From the NCBI RefSeq assembly GCF_035999195.1, contig NZ_DASYGY010000009.1, positions 2,377,813 through 2,441,812 on the forward strand: DNA of 64,000 nt, given 5' to 3'. A model generated the notes under the pieces. It saw only the letters and a program-made list of their open reading frames with translations, was not told the origin of the DNA and did not search any database. This DNA comes from Pseudoxanthomonas sp. Its GTDB lineage: Bacteria; Pseudomonadota; Gammaproteobacteria; Xanthomonadales; Xanthomonadaceae. Shown here in pieces: positions 43,995 through 53,261 of the stretch (its first letter is position 1; each line of letters opens with the position of its first letter). A program made the translations under genes and the position numbers.

Positions 43995-46799
43995 CTACTG
44001 GCAGGTGGCGCGCAGCCCGGCCACTTCGCGCGGAATGATGCCGCCATCGGGCAAGGCGACGCGCAGCTCGCCGGCCAGGGCATCCAGGTCGCGACGGGCG
44101 CGCTCCTGCTCGCCCAGCCGGCAGCGGGCTTCCGCCAGGTAGGCGCGTGCCTGCCACCGCAGCTTCGGTGCCTCGCTGCCGCCGCCTTCGTGCGCGGCCA
44201 GCGCCTGCAGCGGGGCGATGGCGTCCTGCGGCCGACCCAGCCGGGTCAGGTGGCGGGCCATCGACAGTTCGGCGAACCAGGTGCGCGGATGGTCGGGACC
44301 GAAGCCAACCCGGGTCAGCCGCACGGCGCGATCGAAGCGTTCCGTCGCGCCTTCCAGGTCTCCCCGGGCGGCGAGCACCTCGCCGATCATGCGGTCGGTT
44401 TCGCCGATCAGCGGGTGGCTGGCGCCGATGGCGCCCACGCGCATGCGCCGCGACTCCTCCAGCGCTGCCAGCGCCTGGTCGTAGCGGCCGGCGCTGTGCA
44501 GCACCATGCCGTAGTTGAACAGACCGCCGGGCAGGATCTGCATGCTTTCGGTGTCCCGCCAGATCGCCACGGCCTGCGCGATGTCGCGCACGGCGGCGGC
44601 GCTGTCGCCGCGCTCCCACGCGATGATGCCCATCGAGTTCCAGCTCGACGCGGTGTCGCGGTGCTGCGGCCCGAGCGATTCCATCGTCATCGCGTGCAGC
44701 AGGCGCAGTTCCTCGTCCGCCTCGCGCAGCTGGCCCATGTCGACCTGCACGGCAGCGATGTGCCGGCGCAGTGCCTGCGTCATCGGATGGCGCTGGCCGT
44801 AGAGGTCTTCCGACAGCGCGCGTGCGCGCCGGAACGTGGCCAGCGCGGCGTCGGTCTCGCCGCGGTTGCGGTACAGCAGCGCCAGGCTGCGCTGGATCTC
44901 GATCGCCAGCGGATGCCGCGCATGCCCGTGCGCCTGCAGGTGCGCCAGCGCGGCGCGATAGCCGCGCGCCCCGGCGTCGGCGTTGCCGAGTTCGACGTCG
45001 AGCTGCGCCAGGTCGCGCATGTTCTCGGCGACGCCGGCCTCGTCCTTCAGGGTGCGGCGGATCTCCAGCGAGCGGTCGAACATCTGCCGCGCGAGCTGCT
45101 TCTCGCCGGCGTCGGCGCGGCATCGGCCGTTCTGCGACTGGAACTCGGCCACCCGCAGCGGCAGGCGCGATTCGAGCAGACGCAGGCGCGCCTCCATCGG
45201 CGCCATCGCCTGCACGCACGGACGCGAGCGTCCCAGCAGGCGCAGCACGTGTCCGTGCTGCGTGGCCGCCTGCAGGCGCAGGCTGTCGGGCACGTCGTCG
45301 GTCGTCGCCAGCACGCGTGCCTGCTTTTCCAGCAGGGCGAGCGATTCGTGGTAGTCGCCCAGGCCCAGGCGCAGGCGCGCGATCACGCCCAGCAGCTCGG
45401 CATGCGCACGCGGCTGGTTGGCGAGTTCGCGCTCGCCGCGGCGCTCGCCGGCCGCGAGCAGCTCGCGCGCATCGAAGGTGTTGCCCTGCTGCGAGGCGCT
45501 GGCGTTGTCGAACAGCCCGATCACGAAATCCTGCATCGCCTGCGCGCGCGCGGTCTCGCGCATGGCCTGCCGCCCCTGCCAGACGCTGACGGCCAGCGCG
45601 GCGACCAGTACGGCCGTGGCCAGACCGCCGCCGGCCAGCGCCCAGCGATGCCGGACCAGGTACTTGTGCAGCCGATACCCCACGCTCTGTGGCCGCGCGT
45701 GGACCGGACGCCCTTCGATATGCCGCTGCAGGTCCAGCGCCAGCGCCTCGACCGAGGCGTAGCGCTGTTCCGGCAGCTTCTGCAGGGCCTTGAGCGCGAT
45801 GTTGTCCAGATCGCCGCTGAGCTTGCGGGCGGTACGGCGTGCCTCCGGACAGCGGCTGCGGCTGCCGTCGGTGGTGCGCAGGGTGGCGACCGAGGGCTTG
45901 AGCGGTTCCACCGCCAGGATCGCCTGTTCCCACTCGGCGTCGGTCTGGCGGCGCAGGCGGTAGGGTTTGGTGTTGGCGATCAGTTCGTACAGCACCACGC
46001 CGAGCGAGTAGACATCGGTCATGGTGGTGACGAGTTCGCCGCGCACCTGTTCCGGCGCGGCATAGTGCAGGGTGAAGGCGCGCACCTCGGTGCGCGGATG
46101 CATCGGCACCGGCTCCGGGTCGTCGAGCAGCTTGGCGATGCCGAAATCCAGCAGGCGCACGTCGCCCGAGGGCGTGACCAGGATGTTGGACGGTTTGAGG
46201 TCGCGGTGGACGATCAGGTTGGCGTGCGCGTGGCTGACCGCTTCGCAGACCTGCAGGAACAGCGCCAGCCGCGCGTCCAGGCCCACGTTGTTGGCCTGGC
46301 AGTAATCGGTGATCGAGACGCCTTCGACGTACTCGAGCGCGAGGTAGGGTTGGCCTTCGCTGCCGATGCCGGCATCCAGCAGCCGCGCGATGTTGGGATG
46401 CTCCAGGCGCGCGAGGATTTCGCGCTCGCGGGTGAAGCGCAGCCGCAGGTTGGGGTCGGCCAGGCCCGGCCGCAGCAGTTTCAGCGCGACGCGGCGCTTG
46501 TACAGGCCGTCCGCGCGCGTGGCCAGCCAGACCAGGCCCATGCCGCCCTCGCCGAGCAGCGACTCCAGCTGGTAAGGGCCGATGCGCATGCCCGGCTTGA
46601 GCTGGCCGGGCTTGTCGACCAGCGGCTGGTCGATGAAGCCGTCGCCTTCCTCTTCCAGCGCGAGCAGCGCCTCGACGTCGCGCGCGGTGTCAGGATCGTC
46701 GGCGCGCAGGATCTCGAGTTGTTCGGCGCGCGCGTCCGGCTCCAGTTCCAGCAGGACGTCCAGCAGCGGGGACAGGCGTTTCCAGCGTTCGACGTCCAT
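43995..46799 (-). CDS. Membrane-anchored Ser/Thr protein kinase with TPR domain
   Basis: 934-aa Hanks-type kinase. N-terminal regulatory stretch, kinase domain at about 73-370 (GEGGMGLVW P-loop, VALKLL lysine, HRDLKPSN catalytic loop, LLDFGIAK, YAAPEQ), one membrane helix near residue 400, then an extracytoplasmic TPR-rich domain to the end. No PASTA repeats. It lies 24 bases downstream of an ECF sigma gene; sigma/kinase pairs of this type are recurrent in xanthomonads. Signal and target unknown. Confidence 0.9.
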   Translation of the reverse strand: MDVERWKRLSPLLDVLLELEPDARAEQLEILRADDPDTARDVEALLALEEEGDGFIDQPLVDKPGQLKPGMRIGPYQLESLLGEGGMGLVWLATRADGLYKRRVALKLLRPGLADPNLRLRFTREREILARLEHPNIARLLDAGIGSEGQPYLALEYVEGVSITDYCQANNVGLDARLALFLQVCEAVSHAHANLIVHRDLKPSNILVTPSGDVRLLDFGIAKLLDDPEPVPMHPRTEVRAFTLHYAAPEQVRGELVTTMTDVYSLGVVLYELIANTKPYRLRRQTDAEWEQAILAVEPLKPSVATLRTTDGSRSRCPEARRTARKLSGDLDNIALKALQKLPEQRYASVEALALDLQRHIEGRPVHARPQSVGYRLHKYLVRHRWALAGGGLATAVLVAALAVSVWQGRQAMRETARAQAMQDFVIGLFDNASASQQGNTFDARELLAAGERRGERELANQPRAHAELLGVIARLRLGLGDYHESLALLEKQARVLATTDDVPDSLRLQAATQHGHVLRLLGRSRPCVQAMAPMEARLRLLESRLPLRVAEFQSQNGRCRADAGEKQLARQMFDRSLEIRRTLKDEAGVAENMRDLAQLDVELGNADAGARGYRAALAHLQAHGHARHPLAIEIQRSLALLYRNRGETDAALATFRRARALSEDLYGQRHPMTQALRRHIAAVQVDMGQLREADEELRLLHAMTMESLGPQHRDTASSWNSMGIIAWERGDSAAAVRDIAQAVAIWRDTESMQILPGGLFNYGMVLHSAGRYDQALAALEESRRMRVGAIGASHPLIGETDRMIGEVLAARGDLEGATERFDRAVRLTRVGFGPDHPRTWFAELSMARHLTRLGRPQDAIAPLQALAAHEGGGSEAPKLRWQARAYLAEARCRLGEQERARRDLDALAGELRVALPDGGIIPREVAGLRATCQ

Positions 46800-46823
46800 C
46801 GGTGCGGCGCGGGTGGGACGGGC

Positions 46824-47390
46824 TCAGCTGTCCGCCATCGCCGACAGCAGGAACAGCCGCGCCTTCTGCCAGTCGCGGCGGATGCTGCGCTCCGAGCGCT
46901 GCAGCAGTTCGGCGATCTCCAGCTCGGACAGGCCGGCGAAGTAGCGCATCTCCACCACCTGGGCCAGGCGTTCGTCGGCGGCGGCCAGCTTCTCCAGCGC
47001 GTCGTTCAGCGCCAGCATGTCCTCGTCCAGGCGCAGGTTGCCTTCGACTTCCTCGGGGATGTCGGCCACGCGCTTGAGGTCGCCGCCGCGCTTGCGCGCC
47101 AGCCGGCTGCGGGCGTAATCCACCACCACGCTGCGCATCGACGAGGCGGCATAGGCGAAGAAGTGCGCGCGGTCCTCGAACTTGGCCGTGCCGGTGGAGC
47201 CGAGCAGCTTCAGGTAGGACTCGTGCACCAGCGCGGTGGCGTCCAGCGTGTAGCCGTGCTGGCCGGACAGCTGGCGGCGCGCCATGGTGTGCAGTTCCTG
47301 GTACAGGGTGGCCAGCACGCGGTCCAGCGCGGCGCGGTCGCCGCTGCGGGCCGAGTCCAGCCACAAGGTGATGTCAGTCGCGTCGGCCAT
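46824..47390 (-). CDS. ECF-subfamily RNA polymerase sigma factor
   Basis: 188-aa sigma-70 ECF factor of the group found with PknB-like kinases (PF07638/TIGR02999 as I recall). Region 2: LYQELHTMARRQLSG; LDATALVHESYLKLL; region 4: VEMRYFAGLSELEIAELLQRSERSIRRDWQKARLFL (HTH). There is no anti-sigma gene; control may be by the downstream kinase. A TATATT hexamer on the minus strand (47419-47424) is a plausible -10. Confidence 0.9.
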   Translation of the reverse strand: MADATDITLWLDSARSGDRAALDRVLATLYQELHTMARRQLSGQHGYTLDATALVHESYLKLLGSTGTAKFEDRAHFFAYAASSMRSVVVDYARSRLARKRGGDLKRVADIPEEVEGNLRLDEDMLALNDALEKLAAADERLAQVVEMRYFAGLSELEIAELLQRSERSIRRDWQKARLFLLSAMADS

Positions 47391-47473
47391 CCGTCTTCCC
47401 CACGTGCCAAGGGCGCGAATATAACGTCATTTACCTCACAGGACGTGAGGAGGGGCGGGTTCGCCCGCCGGGG

Positions 47474-48292
47474 TCAGCGCTGGCAGTGCCCGCACCAGAC
47501 CGTGGCCCGCTGGCCGATGCTGGCGTGCTTCATCGGCCGCCCGCAGCGCGGGCACGGTTCGCCGCCGCGGCCGTAGGCCGAGAGTTCCTGCTCGAAGTAC
47601 CCCGGCGCCCCGTCCGGGCTCAGGAAATCCCGCAACGTGGTGCCGCCGCGGGTGATGGCGTAGGCCAGGATGTCCTTCACCGCGTCCGCCAGGGCGCCGT
47701 AGCGTTCGCGCGAGACCCTGCCCGCCGCGCGCAACGGCGAGATGCCGGCCCGGAACAGGCTTTCGGCCGCATAGATGTTGCCCACGCCCACCACCACCGC
47801 CTGGTCCATCAGGAAGGTCTTCACCGGCGCCTTGCGGCCGCGGCTCAGTGCGAACAGGTAGTCGCCGTCGAAGGCATCGGACAGCGGCTCGGGGCCCAGC
47901 CCCCGCAGCAGGGGGTGGACCTCGCCCACCGGCTGCCACAGCAGGCTGCCGAAGCGGCGCGGGTCGTTGAAGCGCAGCACACGCGGCGCTTCGCCTTCCA
48001 GCGCGATGTCCACGTGGTCGTGTGCGGTCACCGGCGTGGAGGCCGGCAGCACGCGCAGGCTGCCGGACATGCCCAGATGCAGCAGCGCGCTGCCCGCCGA
48101 CGTCTCCATCAGCAGGTACTTGGCGCGCCGGCGCACGGCGTCGATGCGCTGACCCGGCAGTTCGCGTGCGACCTCCTGCGGGATCGGCCAGCGCAGGTCG
48201 GGGCGACGCAGCGTCACGGCGGCGATGCGCCGGCCTTCGACATGCGGCGCCAGTCCGCGGCGCGTGGTCTCGACTTCGGGCAACTCAGGCAT
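47474..48292 (-). CDS. mutM: MutM (Fpg), formamidopyrimidine-DNA glycosylase
   Basis: 272-aa bifunctional glycosylase/AP lyase that removes 8-oxoguanine. The N-terminus MPELPEVETTRRGL carries the Pro nucleophile and catalytic Glu; the beta-turn lysine is in RRAKYLL, GVGNIYAAESLF is the H2TH region, and the C-terminal zinc finger is CPRCGRPM-x-WCGHCQR. It overlaps the ABC ATPase gene upstream by 8 bases, so translation is probably coupled. Confidence 0.96.
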   Translation of the reverse strand: MPELPEVETTRRGLAPHVEGRRIAAVTLRRPDLRWPIPQEVARELPGQRIDAVRRRAKYLLMETSAGSALLHLGMSGSLRVLPASTPVTAHDHVDIALEGEAPRVLRFNDPRRFGSLLWQPVGEVHPLLRGLGPEPLSDAFDGDYLFALSRGRKAPVKTFLMDQAVVVGVGNIYAAESLFRAGISPLRAAGRVSRERYGALADAVKDILAYAITRGGTTLRDFLSPDGAPGYFEQELSAYGRGGEPCPRCGRPMKHASIGQRATVWCGHCQR

Positions 48293-49118
48293 GGGTCACC
48301 GTCGCACTGTAGACATCGCCCTCGAACCGCACGCGGACCTGGCCGCCGAACGCATGGCTCAGGTGCGCGTCGGTCAGGATGGCCGCGCGATCGCCGTCGG
48401 CCTGCAGCGTGCCGTCGCGCAGCAGCAGCACGCGGTCGATCTCGGGAATGATCTCCTCGATGTGGTGCGTCACCAGCACCAGGGTAATGCCGCGCTGTGC
48501 GAGCAGCCGCATCAGGCCGAGGAAATGCTGTCGCGCCACCAGGTCCAGCCCGGCGGTGGGCTCGTCCAGCAGCAGCGCTTCGGGTTCGTGCACCAGCGCG
48601 CGCGCGATCAGCACGCGGCGCATCTCGCCGGTGGACAGTTCGGCGACCTGGCGGTCGGCGAGGGTGGCGGCGTGCACGTCCGCCAGCGCACGGCGCGCGC
48701 GTGCGCGCATGTCGGCGTCGATCTGCCGGTGCGGCGGTACCACGAAGCTGGAGAAGAAGCCGGTGACCACGGCCTCCTCGACCAGCAGTTGCGGCATCTG
48801 CTGCAGGTCGCGGGTCAGGTCGCTGGTCACCACGCCCAGGCGGTTGCGCAGCTGGTTGACGTTCCAGCGGCGCAGGCCGAACACCTTCACCGGCGCGTCG
48901 CCCTCGCGCGCCAGCGGATACAGCTCGCGGTTGATCAGCTTGATGAAGGTGGACTTCCCGCACCCGTTCGGTCCGAGAATGGCGGTGTGCTGGCCCAGCG
49001 GAATGCTCAGCGACAGGTCGCGCAGGACGCGGGTGGCGCCGCGCACCACGGTGGCGCGGTCCAGTTCGAACAGGGGCGCGACGGTCGTCGTCGCCACCGG
49101 CGGGGCAGGCAGGTTCAT
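48285..49118 (-). CDS. ABC transporter ATP-binding protein (stand-alone)
   Basis: 277-aa ATPase: Walker A LGPNGCGKST (about residue 50), signature VAELSTGEMRRVLIARAL with STGEM in place of the usual SGGQ, Walker B ALLLDEPTAG, and switch HHIEE. No permease or binding protein is adjacent. It resembles single-domain ABC proteins annotated in xanthomonads next to mutM. The transported substrate, if any, is unknown. Confidence 0.85.
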   Translation of the reverse strand: MNLPAPPVATTTVAPLFELDRATVVRGATRVLRDLSLSIPLGQHTAILGPNGCGKSTFIKLINRELYPLAREGDAPVKVFGLRRWNVNQLRNRLGVVTSDLTRDLQQMPQLLVEEAVVTGFFSSFVVPPHRQIDADMRARARRALADVHAATLADRQVAELSTGEMRRVLIARALVHEPEALLLDEPTAGLDLVARQHFLGLMRLLAQRGITLVLVTHHIEEIIPEIDRVLLLRDGTLQADGDRAAILTDAHLSHAFGGQVRVRFEGDVYSATVTHA

Positions 49119-49192
49119 CGTGCGGCGGGGCGGGGAGATGCCCGTGCAGGGTAACCGAATCCCCGGCGCGGCCGGCGTGCGCGTCGTCGCCC

Positions 49193-49198
49193 TACAAT
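49193..49198 (+). promoter_or_regulatory. Candidate -10 hexamer of the EF-hand gene (leaderless layout)
   Basis: TACAAT, 6 bases before the ATG at 49205. Confidence 0.4.
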
Positions 49199-49204
49199 GC
49201 GGGC

Positions 49205-49537
49205 ATGCGCATCCGTCTGCTCCTGCTCGCCACCGCCTGCCTGCCGATCCTCGCCACGGCCCAGGTCACCGCCACCGGCGAGTACCTGGCGCGCATGGAC
49301 CGCGACGGCGACGGCCGCGTCAGCCTGGCCGAGTACCAGGCGTGGATGAGTTACGCCTTCGACGGCATGGACCGCAACCGCGACGGCGTGCTGTCCGCCG
49401 ACGAACTGCCCGGCGGACGCGGCAAGCCGATCACGCGGCAGGCGCACCTGGCGCAGCTGGCGGAACGTTTCGCACGGCAGGACGTCGATCGCGACGGGTT
49501 CCTCGACGAGAGGGAGCTGGCGGCGCCACCGCGGTGA
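49205..49537 (+). CDS. Exported EF-hand protein
   Basis: 110-aa protein with a signal peptide (cleavage near ATA-QVTA) and three EF-hand-like calcium loops: DRDGDGRVSLAEY (32-44), DRNRDGVLSADEL (56-68) and DVDRDGFLDEREL (93-105). Each has Asp at positions 1, 3 or 5 and Glu at 12. Probably a periplasmic calcium-binding protein of the calerythrin/EfhP-like type; partner unknown. Confidence 0.88.
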   Translation: MRIRLLLLATACLPILATAQVTATGEYLARMDRDGDGRVSLAEYQAWMSYAFDGMDRNRDGVLSADELPGGRGKPITRQAHLAQLAERFARQDVDRDGFLDERELAAPPR

Positions 49538-49543
49538 TTGCCG

Positions 49544-49924
49544 TCAGGCGTGCAGCAGGCGTCCGCCCGCGAACGCCCAGTTCTCCCGCGTCGTTTCCCT
49601 GAAGCAGACCATGACGTTCTCCGGATTCCGACCCGCCGCCGCCAGGCGTTGCATCAGGTCGGCCAGCAGTGCCTTCCTGATTTTCACGCTGCGGCCGGCC
49701 GACCACAGGATCTCGATCAGCAGGAAGTCGTCGTCGCGCGCGCCGGTCACGTCCGGATACGAAGCGTCGTAGCGGAAGTCCTGCGCCGGCAGTTCCAGCA
49801 CGCGCTGGAAGCGGTCTGCTTCCGGCACGCCGGAAGCGACCAGCGCCGCGTGCACCGCATCGAGCACGGACGCCTTGAAGGCGGCGTCCTTCGGCGCGCA
49901 TACGGTCACGGTGACCAAGGGCAT
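49544..49924 (-). CDS. Tautomerase-family protein
   Basis: 126-aa protein beginning MPLVTVTV, in which Pro2 would be the catalytic base after Met removal. It fits the longer Tautomerase_2 type (DRFQRVLELPAQDFRYDASYPDV, then RKALLADLMQRLAAAGRNPENVMVCFRETTRENWAFAGG). The substrate is unknown. Upstream in-frame codons run into the terminator, which argues for this start. Confidence 0.82.
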   Translation of the reverse strand: MPLVTVTVCAPKDAAFKASVLDAVHAALVASGVPEADRFQRVLELPAQDFRYDASYPDVTGARDDDFLLIEILWSAGRSVKIRKALLADLMQRLAAAGRNPENVMVCFRETTRENWAFAGGRLLHA

Positions 49925-49973
49925 GGCGGACTCCTGCGGGGTAGGGACCCCAGCGTATCCGGCTTGGCGGCAG

Positions 49974-50005
49974 AAAAAGAAAACGCCGGCCACGAGGGCC
50001 GGCGT
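49974..50005 (-). terminator. Rho-independent terminator of the MHS transporter gene
   Basis: ACGCCGGCC-acgag-GGCCGGCGT stem; on the minus strand it is followed by TTTTCTTTTT. It lies just past the transporter stop. Confidence 0.75.
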
Positions 50006-50044
50006 CGGGTTGCCGGCCCCGGAGGTCCGGCGGGGGAGGAACGG

Positions 50045-51706
50045 TTACTTGGTGATGTCGACGTGGTTGGTCTCGCGCAGGAACAGCGTGCCGATGATCA
50101 GCGTCATCACGGCGATGCCGATCGGGTACCACAGGCCGTAGTACAGGTTGCCCGTGGCCGCGACCAGCGCGAACGAGATGGCTGGCAGGAAGCCGCCGAA
50201 CCAGCCGTTGCCGATGTGGTAGGGCAGCGACATCGAGGTGTAGCGGATCTGCGTGGGGAACAGCTCGACCAGGTAGGCGGCGATCGGGCCGTACACCATG
50301 GTCACGTAGATCACCAGGACCCACAGCAGGAAGATCGTCATCGGGATGTTGATGCGGTCGGTCGCGGCCTTCTCCGGATAACCGGCGGCGGTCAGCGCGG
50401 TCTTCAGCTCGCCACCGAAGGCGGCGGTCTTGGCCTTGGCGTCATCCCCGGACAGGCCGGCAGCCTCGAACGAGGTGACCGAGTTGGCGCCCACGTTGAC
50501 CTGTGCCACCGAACCCACCGGCGCCGCCTGCACCGAGTAGGGAACACCGGCGCGGGCCAGTGCGGCCGTGGCGACGTCGCAGGAGCTGGTGAACTTGCGC
50601 ACGCCGACCGGATCGAACTGGAACGAGCAGGTGTCCGGATCCGCCACCACGATCGCCGGCGACGTGCGGCTGGCCTCTTCCACGCCCGGATTGGCGAAGT
50701 GGGTGATGCCCTTGAAGATCGGGAAGTAGGTCACCGCGGCCAGCAGGCAGCCGGCCATGATGATCTTCTTGCGCCCGATCTTGTCCGACAGCCAGCCGAA
50801 GAACAGGAAGAACGGCGTGGCCAGCGCCAGGGCGGCGGCGATCAGCAGGTAGGCGACGGTGGAGTCCACCTTCAGGATGCTCTGCAGGTAGAACAGCGCG
50901 TAGAACTGGCCGGCGTACCACACCACGGCCTGGCCGGCGGTGGCGCCGAACAGCACCAGCAGCATCAGCTTCAGGTTGCCGCCCTTCATCGAATCGCGGA
51001 ACGGCGTCTTGGAGCCCTTGCCCTCGGCCTTCATCTGCTGGAACAGCGGGGATTCGCTCAGCTGCAGGCGGATCCACACCGAGATGCCGAGCAGGATGAT
51101 CGACGCCAGGAACGGAATGCGCCAGCCCCAGGCCTCGAACGCTTCGGTGCCCAGCGACAGGCGGCACGCCAGGATCACCAGCAGCGACAGGAACAGGCCC
51201 AGCGTGGCCGTGGTCTGGATGAAGCTGGTGTACAGCCCGCGCTTGCCGTCCGGCGCATGCTCGGCCACGTAGGTGGCCGCACCCCCGTACTCGCCGCCCA
51301 TCGCCAGGCCCTGGGCCAGGCGCAGCACGATCAGGATGACCGGGGCGGCCATGCCGATCGACGCGTAGTTGGGCAGCACGCCGACCAAGAAGGTCGAGAT
51401 GCCCATGATCAGGATGGTGACCAGGAACGTGTACTTGCGGCCGATGCGGTCGCCCAGGCTGCCGAAGAACGCCGCACCGAACGGACGCACGAAGAAGCCC
51501 GCGGCGAACGCCAGCAGCGCGAAGATCATGCCGGTGGTCGGATTGACGCCACTGAAGAACTGCTTGGCGATGATGGCCGCCAGCGATCCGTAGAGATAGA
51601 AGTCGTACCACTCGAACACGGTGCCGAGGCTGGAGGCGAAGATGACCTTCTTGTGGCCCTTCGTCAGCTCCCCTTTCGGCGAGTGCTGCACGGTCGTGGA
51701 ACTCAT
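50045..51706 (-). CDS. MHS-family MFS organic-acid permease with a large extracytoplasmic insertion
   Basis: 553-aa transporter of the metabolite:H+ symporter family. Hallmarks: GTVFEWYDFYLYG at the first helix, the loop 2-3 motif GSLGDRIGRKYTF, RLAQGLAMGGEYGG, and GWLSDKIGRKK in the second half. Residues about 337-452 form a polar insertion between membrane helices with two cysteines (DTCSF, SSCD), not present in classical ProP/KgtP. The substrate is inferred to be acetate or another carboxylate from its place beside dcaP and acs. The gap to dcaP is 11 bases, so they form one unit. Confidence 0.88.
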   Translation of the reverse strand: MSSTTVQHSPKGELTKGHKKVIFASSLGTVFEWYDFYLYGSLAAIIAKQFFSGVNPTTGMIFALLAFAAGFFVRPFGAAFFGSLGDRIGRKYTFLVTILIMGISTFLVGVLPNYASIGMAAPVILIVLRLAQGLAMGGEYGGAATYVAEHAPDGKRGLYTSFIQTTATLGLFLSLLVILACRLSLGTEAFEAWGWRIPFLASIILLGISVWIRLQLSESPLFQQMKAEGKGSKTPFRDSMKGGNLKLMLLVLFGATAGQAVVWYAGQFYALFYLQSILKVDSTVAYLLIAAALALATPFFLFFGWLSDKIGRKKIIMAGCLLAAVTYFPIFKGITHFANPGVEEASRTSPAIVVADPDTCSFQFDPVGVRKFTSSCDVATAALARAGVPYSVQAAPVGSVAQVNVGANSVTSFEAAGLSGDDAKAKTAAFGGELKTALTAAGYPEKAATDRINIPMTIFLLWVLVIYVTMVYGPIAAYLVELFPTQIRYTSMSLPYHIGNGWFGGFLPAISFALVAATGNLYYGLWYPIGIAVMTLIIGTLFLRETNHVDITK

Positions 51707-51717
51707 GTGGATTCCCC

Positions 51718-53097
51718 TCAGAATGTGTACTTGACGGTGGTGTGCAGACGCTTCAGGTCGCCCTCGCGGTCGTCCTCGAGCGAACGCTGGCCGTAGATGA
51801 GCTCCGCGCCGATGTCCAGTTTCGGGAACGGCGAGTAGATCAGGTTGGCGTGCATGGACTGCGTGCGCTCGGTGACGCCGAAGCCGGTCAACGCGGCGTC
51901 GTTGTCGAAATGCGAGGCCGCATACATCAGGTTGGTGCGGACTTTCGGACTGAACACGTGGCGCCAGGCGACGAAGCCGCCGTAGCCGTCCAGTGCGCTG
52001 ATGTCGCCATTGGCCTCGGTCACCACGTCGCTGCCCACGCCGAAGGCGAGGTAGCGGCCGATGCCCTGGCCCGCGTTCACCGCATAGCGGATGTCGTCGC
52101 TCTTGCCCAGGTTGAACTTGCCCGACACGCTGACGGAGGCGCCGGTATCGGTTTCGTCCAGCACCTTGAACTGGCGCACCATGCCCGCGACGGTGAAGTG
52201 GCCCCAGTCGCCCTTGGTCAGCCAGCGCGCGGTGACGTCCGGCATCGCGTTGTCGCCGCTGTTGAAGCGGGTGCCGGCGAGGTACGGCGTCACCGTGGTC
52301 TGCGGGTTCTCCACCGAGAACGACCACGGGCCCTTGGTGTAGCGCACCTGCGCCTGGCGCACGAACACGGTGCCGTCGGTGGGACCGACGAAATCCACCG
52401 CATCCGGCAGCGCGGCCACGTCCATGAAGTTGGACCAGGTCTGGCCGGCCAGCCAGTTGTTCCAGCTCACGTAGGCCTGGCGCAGGCTGACGGCGTAGGT
52501 GTTGGTGGCGGTCTCGTTGCCGGCCAGCGCATTGCTGCCGCCGCCGAAGAAGTCCATCTCCACGTAGCCCTTGAACTTGTCGCCGCTGTCGGTGACGTGG
52601 TCCGCGCTCAGCCAGAAGCGCGAGAACTGCGCATGGAAGTCGGTGTAGGCGTCGCCGCCGTCGGCGGTCGGGCCCCCGACCGGAATGGTGCTGGGCACGT
52701 AGAACAGGCGACCGGAGTTGCCGTCGGCGATGCGGCCATCGCTGGTATCGGTCGCCATCGCGTCCATCTTGATGAAGCCGCCGTACGAGAACGTGCTGCC
52801 CGGATTGGCCGAGGTGAGGATGGTGGTGCCCTGGATCGGCTGCTTGCCCGCAGGCAGCGCGGGCTTGGCGGCCTGTGCCGCCTGCACCTGCGTGACCTGC
52901 TCCTGCGTGGTGCTGAGCTGCGTCTGCTGTTGCTGCTGCGCCGACAGCAGCAGCTGCACCTGCCGCTCCAGGTCGGCCACGCGGGCCTCCAGCGCTTTCT
53001 CCCTGGCGGTCTGTGCGAACGCCATCCCCGGCGCGATCAAGGCGACGAACAGCGCGGCAGCCAGTGGCCGTCGCGCGAGTGCGGAACGTTGGGTCAT
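51718..53097 (-). CDS. DcaP-type trimeric outer-membrane porin
   Basis: 459-aa protein with signal peptide (AFA-QTA), an N-terminal coiled coil (ALEARVADLERQVQLLLSAQQQQQTQL, residues about 34-60) and a 16-strand beta-barrel ending in Phe (HTTVKYTF). This layout matches the DcaP channel family that takes up negatively charged organic acids and beta-lactamase inhibitors in Acinetobacter. It is first in an operon with the MHS permease and divergent from acs. Confidence 0.85.
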   Translation of the reverse strand: MTQRSALARRPLAAALFVALIAPGMAFAQTAREKALEARVADLERQVQLLLSAQQQQQTQLSTTQEQVTQVQAAQAAKPALPAGKQPIQGTTILTSANPGSTFSYGGFIKMDAMATDTSDGRIADGNSGRLFYVPSTIPVGGPTADGGDAYTDFHAQFSRFWLSADHVTDSGDKFKGYVEMDFFGGGSNALAGNETATNTYAVSLRQAYVSWNNWLAGQTWSNFMDVAALPDAVDFVGPTDGTVFVRQAQVRYTKGPWSFSVENPQTTVTPYLAGTRFNSGDNAMPDVTARWLTKGDWGHFTVAGMVRQFKVLDETDTGASVSVSGKFNLGKSDDIRYAVNAGQGIGRYLAFGVGSDVVTEANGDISALDGYGGFVAWRHVFSPKVRTNLMYAASHFDNDAALTGFGVTERTQSMHANLIYSPFPKLDIGAELIYGQRSLEDDREGDLKRLHTTVKYTF

Positions 53098-53172
53098 AAC
53101 CCCTCCCGAAAGGTTGATGGCCGCGTTGCGCGGCTGACGGAGACTTGCGCCTGTGCGGCGGCGACGCCTATT

Positions 53173-53192
53173 CGCCATTAGTCGTAATGGCG
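53173..53192. promoter_or_regulatory. Perfect palindrome CGCCATTA-gtcg-TAATGGCG
   Basis: 8-base arms with a 4-base centre between dcaP and acs. Size and position suit a binding site for a dimeric regulator, such as the LuxR-type response regulator encoded after acs. Confidence 0.5.
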
Positions 53193-53261
53193 GCGTCCCC
53201 CTGCCGAATCCCGGGAAAAACAGGGGTGCGGCGTTCGGTCGCAGGGTGCGGCAGGGACGCT

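Noticed and set aside
44190..47576. A plus-strand open frame of 1128 codons
   Set aside because: Antisense shadow of the kinase and sigma genes; no start context or conserved domain.
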